A stretch of 64,000 bases of DNA, taken from contig CAIYBH010000089.1 in NCBI GenBank assembly GCA_903924405.1, positions 1 to 64,000 on the forward strand. Direction: 5' to 3'. The notes under the pieces are model-generated. The model had not been told where the DNA came from and did no database searches. It saw only the letters and a program-made list of their open reading frames with translations. The position numbers and the translations under genes are program-made. The stretch comes from an uncultured Planctomycetaceae bacterium. Its GTDB lineage: Bacteria > Planctomycetota > Planctomycetia > Planctomycetales > Planctomycetaceae. This document shows positions 47,688 to 56,763 of the stretch, in pieces. How positions within the stretch are numbered: the first letter of the stretch is position 1; each line of letters begins with the position of its first letter.

Positions 47688-48383
47688 ATGACCTGGCGAA
47701 TCTCGCGTGCCGAATCGCGCCGTCGTTATCTGTCGAAATTCGATACTGCTGAGGCACTCTGTTACGAGGCTCTGACGGGGGGCCTGAGTCAGGAGGAACG
47801 TCAGGCGTATCTTGAGGATTTGCGGCCGGTGCTGGCTGACCGCGGACCGGCGGCCGTGCTGGATGCAGGTGCGGGGACGGGAGCGGCTTGTCAGATACTT
47901 TGCGGGTTGCCGCATCTGGCATTGACGGCTCTGGAACCGGCACCGGCGATGCTGTCGGTTCTGCAGGGCAAACCGGAACTGAGTGCAGTCCGCACCGTGC
48001 AGGGTTTTTGTGATGCTGCTGATGATGTGGGACTCTTCGTGCCGGAACAGTTTGACATTATTATTTCGCGGCAGGTGATTAATGGGCTGTATGACCCGCT
48101 GACGGCCTTTCGCAACTGGTATGAGTGGCTTGATGCCAAAGGTATCGTGCTGATTCTTGATGGACTTTATGGACGTGGAGCGTGGACCGGTGTCTGGGAG
48201 GAGGATGTCGACGTGTTGCCGGTATCAGCCTGTCAGAATATGGCGTTGATTCCATACCTGCTGGAGCTGGCAGGATTTGAAGTTCGGGATGTGCGATTGA
48301 TGAATCATGTGAACAACCATGTGCGTACCAGGACTCATCGTTTTCTGACTGTTGCAGGAAAGCCCCGCCGTGCCGCCTGCTGA
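47688..48383 (+). CDS. Retron-associated class I SAM-dependent methyltransferase
   Basis: The 231-residue protein has SAM motif I VLDAGAGTGAA (near 56-66), the acidic end of strand two in LTALEPAPAML, and FDIIISRQVINGLYDPL followed by GIVLILDGLYG, the Methyltransf_11/25-type core. There is no DPPY/NPPY or Pro-Cys motif, so it is not a standard N6-adenine, N4-cytosine or C5-cytosine DNA methyltransferase. The target could be a small molecule, protein or nucleic acid. The ATG at 47688 has AAGGAG six bases upstream; a GTG at 47670 is weaker. It sits between the msr-msd RNA (82 bases before) and the RT gene, whose start overlaps its end. That placement is where retrons carry their effector or accessory gene, so I infer it is part of the system. 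Confidence 0.85.
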   Translation: MTWRISRAESRRRYLSKFDTAEALCYEALTGGLSQEERQAYLEDLRPVLADRGPAAVLDAGAGTGAACQILCGLPHLALTALEPAPAMLSVLQGKPELSAVRTVQGFCDAADDVGLFVPEQFDIIISRQVINGLYDPLTAFRNWYEWLDAKGIVLILDGLYGRGAWTGVWEEDVDVLPVSACQNMALIPYLLELAGFEVRDVRLMNHVNNHVRTRTHRFLTVAGKPRRAAC

Positions 48384-49893
48384 CAATGATTCCCATGGTG
48401 CTCCCGGGCAACCGGCTGCTGTGCCGACCGGATTTCTTGCCCGAATCCTGAAAAGGCTCAGGGGAGCCGGGGCTCAGACAAGCCCTGTCGAGGGAACGGC
48501 CGCTCACCCGGTTTCGTCTGCACCTGTTGGAGAACAGGTCGGGGTGACGGGGACTCGTGCGCTGGAGGTTGTGACGACCACCGGCGTGCCATCGCAGGCT
48601 GTACGTCGTTCTGTGCTGCTGACGGCGGATATGCTGAGTGCACCTGAGTTTCTGCCAGAGCCACATCCGTCGGATGCTGATCGTCAGACGCGATCGAAAC
48701 GAACGCCCAGCGCCGCCACGCTTGCGCGGCGAGAGCTGCGAGCGGAGCAGCAGCGAGTTCGGCGCGACGCATGGAAGGCTGAACAGCAGCGACTGCGGGC
48801 CAATCGCCGTGAGGATCAACTGGCCAGAGACATTCGCTATCTGGGACGGGGGGTGTCAGGGCGTTTGAATGACCGACACAGTGATGCGGAAAAACTGCGT
48901 TGCGTGGGCTTGCCGTTTCTGGAAACACCAGCAGATCTGGCGAGGGCTCTGGAGTTGACGATTCCGCAACTACGGGGTTTGGCGTTTCATGCGGAAATTA
49001 CCCGGCGATGTCACTACGTGCAGTTCGGTGTGCCAAAGAAAAATGGTGGCATGCGATTATTGAGTGCCCCCCATCGTCGGCTTGCTCAAGTGCAGCAGTG
49101 GATTCGTGAGCAGATTCTTGACAGGCTTCCGGTGACTACTGAAGCGCATGGGTTTGTTCCCGAAAGAAGCATTCTGACGAACGCCAGTTATCACTGTGGT
49201 CAGGAAGTCGTGCTGAATCTGGATCTGGAGGATTTTTTCCCATCCATCACCTTTCCCCGCGTCCGGGCTGTTCTGACATCGGCTGGATATTCGCCAGCGG
49301 TTGCCACCGTCATTGCGCTGTTGTGCACTGAATGCCCTCGACAGAAGATGGAAATCTCCGGACAGATCCTGTGGGTAGCCACCGGGTCTCGAGGGCTGCC
49401 ACAGGGGGCCTGCACCAGTCCGGCATTGTCCAATCAGGTCTGTCGTCGTCTTGACCGTCGGCTGGCTGGCCTTGCCGGGAAACCTGGCATCCGGTACTCC
49501 CGCTATGCCGACGATCTGACGTTTTCCGGGGGAGCAGAACTGCAGACACGACTGGGCTGGCTGATCGCCCGGGTGAGGCACATTGCTGAGCAGGAGGGGT
49601 TCCGAATTCATGAGGCAAAGAGTCGTGTGCAGCGACGCAGTATGGCGCAGATGGTGACGGGTCTGGTCGTGAACGATCGCCCCGGAGTTCCGCGGCAGAC
49701 CGTGCGTCGCCTGCGGGCGTTGCTGCACCATGCGGCTCAGGAGGGGCTGGAGGCACAGAATCGAGAGGGCCATCCGAATTTTCGGGCGTGGGTCGAGGGC
49801 ATGATTGGATTTATCGGGATGGCCCGTCCTGAGCTGGCGGAAAAGTTCCTCGAACAGTTGCGCAGCCTGCCTGATTATCGTCCGGACGTATAG
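48352..49893 (+). CDS. Retron reverse transcriptase with N-terminal extension
   Basis: Numbered from the TTG at 48352 (513 residues), the RT core runs from about 190. It shows HYVQFGVPKKNGGMRLL (RT1), GFVPERSILTNASYH with the retron hallmark NAxxH (277-281), NLDLEDFFPSI (catalytic Asp, RT3), GLPQGACTSP (348-357), YSRYADDLTFSG with YADD (385-388), and MVTGLVVN, the VTG motif (435-437) that binds the cognate msr. These separate it from group II intron and DGR enzymes. It makes branched msDNA from the RNA upstream. Residues 1-180 are an extension: Pro/Ala-rich to about 110, then Arg/Gln-rich helix (RRELRAEQQRVRRDAWKAEQ). From memory the core and extension recall myxobacterial Mx162-type RTs. A GTG at 48370, with AGGAA 9 bases before, is an alternative start; either overlaps the methyltransferase gene, suggesting coupled translation. 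Confidence 0.95.
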   Translation: MQESPAVPPADNDSHGAPGQPAAVPTGFLARILKRLRGAGAQTSPVEGTAAHPVSSAPVGEQVGVTGTRALEVVTTTGVPSQAVRRSVLLTADMLSAPEFLPEPHPSDADRQTRSKRTPSAATLARRELRAEQQRVRRDAWKAEQQRLRANRREDQLARDIRYLGRGVSGRLNDRHSDAEKLRCVGLPFLETPADLARALELTIPQLRGLAFHAEITRRCHYVQFGVPKKNGGMRLLSAPHRRLAQVQQWIREQILDRLPVTTEAHGFVPERSILTNASYHCGQEVVLNLDLEDFFPSITFPRVRAVLTSAGYSPAVATVIALLCTECPRQKMEISGQILWVATGSRGLPQGACTSPALSNQVCRRLDRRLAGLAGKPGIRYSRYADDLTFSGGAELQTRLGWLIARVRHIAEQEGFRIHEAKSRVQRRSMAQMVTGLVVNDRPGVPRQTVRRLRALLHHAAQEGLEAQNREGHPNFRAWVEGMIGFIGMARPELAEKFLEQLRSLPDYRPDV

Positions 49894-49991
49894 ACCATCG
49901 CAGGTTGATGTCCCGAGTGGCCGCGGCTGAATGGTGTGTCAGGTTGACGGGTGACGCCGATGTTCGCGGAGTTCGTTTGTTGTGATGGGGA

Positions 49992-51134
49992 TCAGTGCGG
50001 ATCCCAGTCGAAAGTGGCGAGGCCTGTGGCCATGGTATCGGCCATGCGTTCCATACAGATTCCAGAGGCCATCAGGATCAACCGATCACCCGGCGCTGGT
50101 GGTTCAAGCCCCTGTTGATTCAGAACATCCTGCAGGTGCGCCAAGACCAGTGGAATCGTGGAAGAGATTGTATTGCCATGATTCAGCAGATTATTGACGA
50201 AGTGAAATCCCGGGAACTGCTGTTTTGCCGTAGCAATCAACGCTCGTAACAGTTTTCCACTGGGCTGATGCGGAATCACAAGCACTCTCTGACCAGGCCG
50301 CACCGGGCAGCGACTTACTGCGTTGCGCAGTGCCTGCAGCATGAGTTCGATGCCGTGGAGGAAGACCGATTCGGCATTCATTCGCATCATGGTGCCGGTT
50401 GCCGGCCGACCGTGAAACGAGAATACGGATCCGGTTTCTCTGAAAAACAGAGGCGTCGAAGCGACGTGTGCGGAATGTCCCACGGACACATCCTGCACGT
50501 GGACGTCCTGCAAAGCCAGCATTGCGGAAGGTGAGCTTTGGAGAGAGATTGGGGTGGTGGGGCTGCGTTGAAGCACGGTTGCAGTCGCACCGCCGCCGAT
50601 GATGCCGCAGAATAATCGGTCGGCGCTGCAATGCCACAGGTCCGGCGTTTCAACATTCAGCAGCAGAACGCGCGAGGCGTGTTCATGAGTTTGGAGGAAA
50701 CGTGTGGCGATCGACAGCAGCTGCAGAAATCCCGTGCAACCGGAATTGAGTGGGGTGATCGCCGGCATTTCCCGGGGTAAGTTCGCACGCAAGCGTGTCG
50801 CCAGTTGCGCTGCGGCGTCCGGGATTGCATGGGAATGACACAGGAAGACGTGTGAAAAATCACCTGGCTGCCACCCGGTGCTGTTTGTCAGGTGGTGGAG
50901 TAGTTCCCGGGTCACATCAAAGGGTGTCACGTCCTGCTTCAGAATGCGTCGGCGAGCGACCCCGGTGGCACGCAGCACGGCGGCAGGGCTGGCAAAGCCA
51001 CCCGTTCCTTTTTGCCCTGAAAGCTCAACCACCCGCTCATTTTCGAGCGTTTCGAACAGGTCACTTCGATGACAAAGGCTGACCGCCGGTCCCAGTCGTA
51101 GTCCCATGGTTGGAACGTCTGTCCACGCACGCAT
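49992..51134 (-). CDS. FabH-like 3-oxoacyl-ACP synthase III
   Basis: The 380-residue product has the thiolase-fold triad of ketosynthase III: Cys133 in NSGCTGFLQLL, His289 in VIPHQPSGKLL and Asn321 in NHGNTISSTIPL. FabH-type enzymes condense acyl-CoA with malonyl-ACP to start fatty acid synthesis; relatives make beta-lactones, olefins or secondary metabolites. The length exceeds FabH (about 320-330), and HQPSGKLL differs from FabH's HQAN, so a specialised role is likely. The ATG at 51134 has AGGTGA six bases upstream; the frame extends to 51194. It converges with the retron RT gene. Confidence 0.85.
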   Translation of the reverse strand: MRAWTDVPTMGLRLGPAVSLCHRSDLFETLENERVVELSGQKGTGGFASPAAVLRATGVARRRILKQDVTPFDVTRELLHHLTNSTGWQPGDFSHVFLCHSHAIPDAAAQLATRLRANLPREMPAITPLNSGCTGFLQLLSIATRFLQTHEHASRVLLLNVETPDLWHCSADRLFCGIIGGGATATVLQRSPTTPISLQSSPSAMLALQDVHVQDVSVGHSAHVASTPLFFRETGSVFSFHGRPATGTMMRMNAESVFLHGIELMLQALRNAVSRCPVRPGQRVLVIPHQPSGKLLRALIATAKQQFPGFHFVNNLLNHGNTISSTIPLVLAHLQDVLNQQGLEPPAPGDRLILMASGICMERMADTMATGLATFDWDPH

Positions 51135-51368
51135 GACGGTCACCTGAAGTCTGTGGAATGCCCGCAGTGACCGGTCATACCCCGAGGAACACAACCGGTC
51201 AACATGCGGGAAATTCGGTGATCACCGACGTAAACGTCGTGGAGAGTCATGGTTGGTCACTGACGGTTTGGTTTCGGGGGCACCAGTCCTGCGGGAAGGG
51301 TGACTGGAAGAAATCCATTTCCGGGCAAACCGTCACGCTCTGCCGTCATCGAACAGTTGAGACGAGGG

Positions 51369-52751
51369 TCAGGCCGGGATTTCATAGCCCTTGCGCTGTT
51401 CTCGTGCCTGCCAGAGCGCCGCCTGGGGATCTCCCACGATCTGCTCATTTTCCGGGTCCCACTGAATTGTGCGATCGAGTCGGATCGCAATATTCGCCAG
51501 GTGGCAGACGGTCATGGCACGGTGGTGACTGTGTACGTCGCTGATGGGCTGAGTGCGGTCAAGCATGCACTCAAAAAAGTTCTTCATGTGGTTGCCGGGT
51601 TGCTTACCCTTATACAGAGTCTTGAGAGTTTCTTCCTTGAGAGGATTGCTCTGCATTCCATCCACGGCTTCTCCGGTCAGCTTGCCGCGATTGACGAAAA
51701 TACGCCCCTTTGATCCTTCCAGCAGCAAGCCGTTGTCGAATCCGAGATCACTGGCAGAGTCACGAATGTTCAGCACGGCACCATTGGCAAACGTCGCTTT
51801 GACGTGAAACTGAGTGGCGGTGTTGTACTGCGACGGATCAGTTGGGTAACCATCTTTGAGTGGCACGGGATGAACGGCCATGATCGGTTCGACTTTGACC
51901 GGGCCTGTGTTTTCCAGGTTGAAGGCCCAGGCGGCAATATCAACGTGATGGGCGCCCCAGTCGGTCATTTTTCCGCCGGAGTATTCATACCACCAGCGAA
52001 ATTCGTAATGACATCGGGAGTTGCCGTACTTCCCTTTTGTTGCTTTGAAGCGGTAGTCGGTCAGTGGTGCCTGGCCCAGCCACATGTCCCAGTTCAGCCC
52101 TTTGGGGATCTCTGCGATGTCAATGGGTCCGCTGGACGGGGCGCCCCCGATCGCGACGGTGACGTTCGTCAGATCACCAATTCTTCCCTCACGTACGAGA
52201 GCCACAGCGTGAAGAAAACGCAATTCCATTTCACTGCGTTGTTGAGTTCCCACCTGAAACACGCGTCCGGTTTCTTCAAGGACCTGTCGAATCCGGCGGC
52301 CTTCGTCGATGGTCAGCGTCAACGGCTTTTCGCAATACACATCCTTGCCGGCACGCAGGGCTTCGATGGCGATGCGGCTGTGCCAGTGGTCGGGTGTGAC
52401 AATCGTTACGACATCAATATCGGAACGATCCAACAGTTTTCGGTAGTCCTCGTACACATCCACAGTACGTTCTGCACCGGGTTTTGACTGTTTTTTAAGG
52501 GCCGTCTGCTTGCCTTTTTCTGCGTGATTTGCGTCGACGTCGCAGACCGCAACACAGTCGCTGAAGTTCATGGCCGCCGGGCCGACGGCATTCCAGCGAT
52601 CACCAGTTCCGATACAACCGAGTACAGGGCGTTCATTCGCACTGCGAAATGGAGCAGCGAGGGAAGTCGGGGCAAACCAATACGGCGCGGACGCGGTCGC
52701 AAGGCCTGCAAGACTGACGGTTTTCAGAAATCCTCGACGTGCCTGTGTCAT
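51369..52751 (-). CDS. Gfo/Idh/MocA family oxidoreductase, Tat-exported
   Basis: The 460-residue product starts with a twin-arginine signal ([20 protein letters not shown]). A Rossmann domain ([37 protein letters not shown] with the family EKP Lys) and the Gfo/Idh C-terminal sheet follow ([17 protein letters not shown]). They act on sugars or inositols with NAD(P). Export with a Tat signal is typical of the large planctomycete subfamily. I prefer the ATG at 52751, which puts the signal at the N terminus; an upstream ATG at 52802 is possible. Confidence 0.88.
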   Translation of the reverse strand: MTQARRGFLKTVSLAGLATASAPYWFAPTSLAAPFRSANERPVLGCIGTGDRWNAVGPAAMNFSDCVAVCDVDANHAEKGKQTALKKQSKPGAERTVDVYEDYRKLLDRSDIDVVTIVTPDHWHSRIAIEALRAGKDVYCEKPLTLTIDEGRRIRQVLEETGRVFQVGTQQRSEMELRFLHAVALVREGRIGDLTNVTVAIGGAPSSGPIDIAEIPKGLNWDMWLGQAPLTDYRFKATKGKYGNSRCHYEFRWWYEYSGGKMTDWGAHHVDIAAWAFNLENTGPVKVEPIMAVHPVPLKDGYPTDPSQYNTATQFHVKATFANGAVLNIRDSASDLGFDNGLLLEGSKGRIFVNRGKLTGEAVDGMQSNPLKEETLKTLYKGKQPGNHMKNFFECMLDRTQPISDVHSHHRAMTVCHLANIAIRLDRTIQWDPENEQIVGDPQAALWQAREQRKGYEIPA

Positions 52752-53062
52752 GGACGGGAGCACCCTTGTGTGAAGGATAGATGGCGTGGAAGATTGGGGC
52801 ATTCTGAAACGATCGACAGCGATCAAACCAGAGACCGGCATTTCGATCGGCAGAGCGACCCCGAGGGTGCAGTGTATCGCTCGTTTTTCAATGAATCTAC
52901 TGAGTCCACTCGATCGGGCTGGCTCAATCGGCCCGTGGGGCTGAGGAAACCATCCGGGGGGCGAGTTGGGGGCAGATGACGTCATCAGTTTGCGGGACGA
53001 GTGAAAGCGGATGCCTGTCTGGACGGTGAGTGGCGTGGGGCGGGCGGGATTGAAAAACGCCT
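52752..53062. other. Intergenic region, no gene seen
   Basis: A 311-base gap between two leftward genes; nothing recognised. Confidence 0.3.
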
Positions 53063-53419
53063 TCAGGGCTGTGTGGGTTGAGAAAGTGACTGACCGGGCG
53101 TGACGAGTTCGCGTGTGGGGATTGTCGGGGCAATCGGTAGCGTGGGGGCAGCGACCGGGGCTGATGCGGGCGGTGTGTGGGAGGTGTCAAGCCAACGCAG
53201 GACTTGCCGGGCAAGCAGCAGCACGGTGGCGAGGAGGAGCGTGGCAATGGCTGCTGCACGCAGTTGATCCAGTCGGCGTATATAGCGAACCTGAAAGCGG
53301 CAGTCCTTCAGCACCCGGGCGCGGAGATTGGGCGACAGCTTCGGAAGTTCGTCGGTACCCTTCACAAGTTCGATCTCAGGCGTGGAGGGTTCCGGGATGC
53401 GAAACGATGGCTGGCTCAT
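53063..53419 (-). CDS. Small membrane protein downstream of an ECF sigma factor
   Basis: The 118-residue protein has a cytoplasmic N-terminal part with [20 protein letters not shown], one helix at about 55-73 ([20 protein letters not shown]) and a Pro/Ala/Thr-rich external tail. It follows the sigma gene by 120 bases on the same strand, the position of an anti-sigma factor. It lacks the HxxxCxxC zinc motif, so the anti-sigma role is only a suggestion from context. Confidence 0.5.
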   Translation of the reverse strand: MSQPSFRIPEPSTPEIELVKGTDELPKLSPNLRARVLKDCRFQVRYIRRLDQLRAAAIATLLLATVLLLARQVLRWLDTSHTPPASAPVAAPTLPIAPTIPTRELVTPGQSLSQPTQP

Positions 53420-53539
53420 GAAATCCTGTGACCTTTATCTGAACACGCAGTGTCGTTTGCGAGTAAGTTTTGGCGGTTTGATTTGTGTGGAGGAATTTCG
53501 GGGGGCCTGAAATCTGGTTTGGTGAGGTTTGGTCGGGGA

Positions 53540-54097
53540 TCAGCGAAGCAAGGGCTCAAGGCTGCGCTGCAGCTTTTCCATGGCATACCGATATCGACTG
53601 GCCACAGTATTCTGAGAGAGCCCGAGTGCTTCGGCGATTTCCGCGAAGGTCAGGTCTTCCCAGTGTTTCAGAATGACGACTTGATATTGATCCTGAGGCA
53701 GTGTCTGCAGGACTCTGCGTACACTGTCTGCGGTTTCTTCCTGAACAAGGCGAGCTTCTACGGTGGACTGACTGGCGGTTCTGTCGTGTTCGCTGGTCAG
53801 GTTTCGTTTTCGTTTCTGCAGAATTCGGAGGGCTTCGTTGCGGACTGTACGCAGCAGGTAGGGCCAAGGCGCGTCTGCGGCACACAGCAGTCCCGGTCGG
53901 CGAGCGATTGCTGAGAAGGTCCCCTGCAGGGCGTCTTCTGCATCGGACTGATTTCCGGTGAGCGTGGCAGCGAACCGCACCAGTCGCTGTGCAGTCAGAT
54001 CGAACAGATCTGCCAGCGCAGGTTCTGGCGCCTGACGCAAATGAAGCAGGCATTTACGCAGTTGGCATTGAAAATCACTGAGTTCAGGAGAGGTCAC
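53540..54097 (-). CDS. ECF-type RNA polymerase sigma factor
   Basis: The 185-residue protein has sigma region 2 (LTGNQSDAEDALQGTFSAIA, PWPYLLRTVRNEALRIL) and region 4 (LPQDQYQVVILKHWEDLTFA, GLSQNTVASRYRYAMEKLQ) with the helix-turn-helix that reads the -35 element. The start is a GTG at 54097 with no obvious Shine-Dalgarno site. It forms a module with the small membrane protein downstream and directs transcription under an unknown signal. Confidence 0.9.
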   Translation of the reverse strand: MTSPELSDFQCQLRKCLLHLRQAPEPALADLFDLTAQRLVRFAATLTGNQSDAEDALQGTFSAIARRPGLLCAADAPWPYLLRTVRNEALRILQKRKRNLTSEHDRTASQSTVEARLVQEETADSVRRVLQTLPQDQYQVVILKHWEDLTFAEIAEALGLSQNTVASRYRYAMEKLQRSLEPLLR

Positions 54098-54519
54098 GGG
54101 AGAGGGGAGTCCTGAAAGCGGTGTAATTGTCTGCAGGATTTGGAAATTCTCGGGCGAATCTGTATTTTACTGCCGACGGCAGCCGACCGCCCCAACCGGA
54201 ATCAGAGCAAATCTCAGCGGATTTATAACAGAATCCGACGGGATTTTCGGATTCCTGCTACTGGTTTTTACCGTCTGATTGCTGAGAAATGGCGGCGAAG
54301 AATTCATTTTACAGGGGCTGGCCACAGCCCGGAGGCGTTAGGAGTGTTCCGGGGGGCCGTCGCGGAGTCAGCCGGCAGGAGGTCGTCTCCGTGTGAATTT
54401 GCGGACGCAGGGTTCCGGTGGCTGTGCTCCCCGGAAGACGATCCTGAAGTCGCTCCATCTGCGTCGTGTTTTGTGACATTGTTTTTGAGTCTGTCTTTGA
54501 TTTTGAAGGAAGCTGATCC
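54098..54519. other. Divergent intergenic region, no gene seen
   Basis: This 422-base gap lies between the sigma factor gene and asd and should contain both promoters, perhaps with sigma autoregulation. No structure recognised. Confidence 0.35.
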
Positions 54520-55530
54520 GTGTTCAATACTGTGGCCGTCGTAGGGGCAACCGGTGCCGTGGGGCGAATCATCCTGCAGCTACTGGAGCAGCGTCGTTTT
54601 CCGGCCAGAACATTTCGTTTCTTTGCCTCCGCGCGAAGTGCCGGGCAGCAGGTGGAATTTGCCGGCCAACGCATCACTATCGAAGAACTGACTCACACCT
54701 GTTTTCAGGGAATTGACCTGGTGATTGCCAGCACGCCTGATGAAACGGCCGCTGAGTACTTGCCCTCGGCCGTACAGGCTGGTTGTCGGGTGATCGATGA
54801 GTCCGGATACTGGCGGATGCATTCTGACGTCGCGCTTGTCGTTCCGGAAATTAATCCCCAGGAGGCCCTGAATGCCAAAGGGATTATTGCCAGTCCCAAC
54901 TGTTCCACGACACAGATGGTTCTGGCGCTGAAGCCGCTGCATGATGCGGCCAGGGTTCGCCGAGTGATTGTCAGTACCTATCAGGCCACCAGTGGGGCTG
55001 GTCTGCAGGGAACTGCCGATCTGCTGGAAGGTTCCCGAGCGGCGCTGGCTGGCACAGATTATCAGTACCAGGTGTTTCGGTATCCGATCGCATTCAACGC
55101 TATCCCACAGATTGGCAGTTTCAAGCAGGACGGATACACCAGCGAAGAGCTGAAGATGGTTTACGAGACGCGCAAGATTCTCGGTGACGATTCCATCCAG
55201 GTGTGCCCGACCTGTATCCGGATTCCAGTATCCAATTGTCACAGCGAAACGATCAATGTGGAGACAGAACGGCCCCTGACTGTCGAGGAGGCTCGGCGCC
55301 TGTTCGCAGCAACTCCGGGAATCACGGTCGTGGATGACCCAGCCAATGGGCAGTATCCAATGCCCTCGACGTGTGACGGCAGCGACGACGTATTTGTCGG
55401 CCGCATTCGACGGGATCTGTCCAACCCGAACTGCATCACGTTCTGGTGTGTGTCTGATAATCTCCGCAAGGGAGCAGCCACCAACGCTGTTCAGATCGCT
55501 GAACTGCTGGCCCGACACGCAGCAAAGTAG
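54520..55530 (+). CDS. asd: Aspartate-semialdehyde dehydrogenase
   Basis: The 336-residue enzyme has the NADP loop VVGATGAVGRIILQLLEQR, the catalytic Cys128 in SPNCSTTQ, QATSGAGLQGTADLLE and RIPVSNCHSE with the acid-base His. It reduces aspartyl phosphate to aspartate semialdehyde, the step after aspartate kinase (35711-37498), on the path to lysine, threonine and methionine. The start is the GTG at 54520 with AAGGAAG upstream. The length is normal. metW lies 482 bases downstream on the same strand. Confidence 0.95.
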   Translation: MFNTVAVVGATGAVGRIILQLLEQRRFPARTFRFFASARSAGQQVEFAGQRITIEELTHTCFQGIDLVIASTPDETAAEYLPSAVQAGCRVIDESGYWRMHSDVALVVPEINPQEALNAKGIIASPNCSTTQMVLALKPLHDAARVRRVIVSTYQATSGAGLQGTADLLEGSRAALAGTDYQYQVFRYPIAFNAIPQIGSFKQDGYTSEELKMVYETRKILGDDSIQVCPTCIRIPVSNCHSETINVETERPLTVEEARRLFAATPGITVVDDPANGQYPMPSTCDGSDDVFVGRIRRDLSNPNCITFWCVSDNLRKGAATNAVQIAELLARHAAK

Positions 55531-56012
55531 TTCTTCAGACGATTCGTGTTCAGAGCACGACAGACTTCACAGGTCCGTCGTCTCTGACGCTGTTCTCGGG
55601 GTCACAGACCTGGTTTGAACACCCTCGATGTGGGTGGCGCGACTGTGGGATCTGCACGTCAGGTTTTTCCGGCAGCTGCGGACCAATGTCCTGTCGGTGA
55701 AGCTGACAGGACGACTGATGGCAACCGAGCCCGCGTGCTGAAATCCCTCCCCTGCCCTGACACGTTTCTGGCAGCTGACGTGGGCCGCGGCGTTGACAAC
55801 TCAGGCGAAGGTCTAAAGTCAGACACCGTGGCAATTGTGTCTGGTCATGGCGTGGGATTGTGATCCACTGCCAAAGAGCCGATGGCGACTTGATCGGCAA
55901 CCTCGCCGGTCTGCTTCACATTTATCAGTGTCCTTTGTAGAGTGATCGAGCCCTCAAAAGTCCAGGGAACCGGAGTCACCGGGGTTCATTGGTTTTGCTT
56001 TTCAGAAGTCCC
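55531..56012 (+). other. asd-metW spacer with two perfect 7-bp hairpins
   Basis: This 482-base gap holds TCCTGTC/GACAGGA (55689-55695 with 55705-55711, 9-base loop) and CAGACAC/GTGTCTG (55820-55826 with 55837-55843, 10-base loop). I compared it mentally with SAM and cobalamin riboswitch patterns and found no match. Neither stem is followed by a T-run. It may hold a terminator for asd or a leader for metW. Confidence 0.4.
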
Positions 56013-56681
56013 ATGCCTCAATCCAGTCGATATCTGATTCCGGATCCATCGGTCAGCCTGACCGATGAACTGATTATGCGGCACATTGATCGTGGCAGCC
56101 GGGTGATCGACCTTGGCTGTGGAGACGGTCGCCTGATGCAGCGTCTGAAGCAGGAACTGGGCTGCGACGTGCTGGGGATAGAGGTCGAGCATGAAAACAT
56201 CGTGTCCGTGATTCGCCGGGGTTTGCCCGCGATCGAAGCGGATCTCAATGAGGGATTGCGGGATATACCAGACGGCAGTTTTGATTTTGCGGTGCTGAGT
56301 CAGACTCTGCAGCAGGTTCGTAATCCGCGACAATTATTAATGGAAATGCTGCGTGTTGCGCGGCGTGGTTTGGTGGTGGTACCGAATTTCGGACACTGGC
56401 GTGTCCGACTGGAAGTGCTCCGTCGCGGAAGAACTCCTGTGACCGAGGCCCTGCCCTGGGAATGGTATGAAACACCCAATGTGCATTTCATGTCGATGCG
56501 CGACTTCCGTGATCTGATGGAACGCCTGGGGCTGCGTGTCGTCAAGGAAAGTCCGATCATTCGGGGACATGCGGTGGACCGTCTGCTGGCTTCTAACCTG
56601 CGGGCGGACAGTGCCTTTTACCTGCTGGAACGGGACCCCAACAAGGACGCTCGGGATTTGCCGTCAGCAGTCGGAACGTAG
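56013..56681 (+). CDS. metW: MetW-like methyltransferase
   Basis: The 222-residue product has VIDLGCGDGRLMQRLKQE, the SAM motif I, then GIEVEHENIVSVIRRG, GLRDIPDGSFDFAVLSQTLQ and VPNFGHWRVRLEVLRRGR, which follow the MetW pattern closely. MetW is a methyltransferase-fold partner of the homoserine acyltransferase MetX in methionine synthesis. No metX is beside it here, but asd, which supplies the pathway, is upstream. The start is the ATG at 56013 (MPQSSRYLIPDPS). Confidence 0.9.
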   Translation: MPQSSRYLIPDPSVSLTDELIMRHIDRGSRVIDLGCGDGRLMQRLKQELGCDVLGIEVEHENIVSVIRRGLPAIEADLNEGLRDIPDGSFDFAVLSQTLQQVRNPRQLLMEMLRVARRGLVVVPNFGHWRVRLEVLRRGRTPVTEALPWEWYETPNVHFMSMRDFRDLMERLGLRVVKESPIIRGHAVDRLLASNLRADSAFYLLERDPNKDARDLPSAVGT

Positions 56682-56763
56682 ACGTCAGCACCTCATCGCC
56701 CGATTGCGACGGGGACTGACCATCGGAGTCTTATTCGCCGGTGATACTGTCCGGTACGACGTA

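Noticed and set aside
47688-48383. Restriction-modification methyltransferase
   Set aside because: It lacks the catalytic motifs of the DNA methyltransferase classes and no restriction endonuclease gene is adjacent.
48352-49893. Group II intron or diversity-generating-retroelement RT
   Set aside because: There is no maturase or endonuclease domain, no template/variable repeat pair was seen, and the NAxxH and VTG motifs are specific to retrons.
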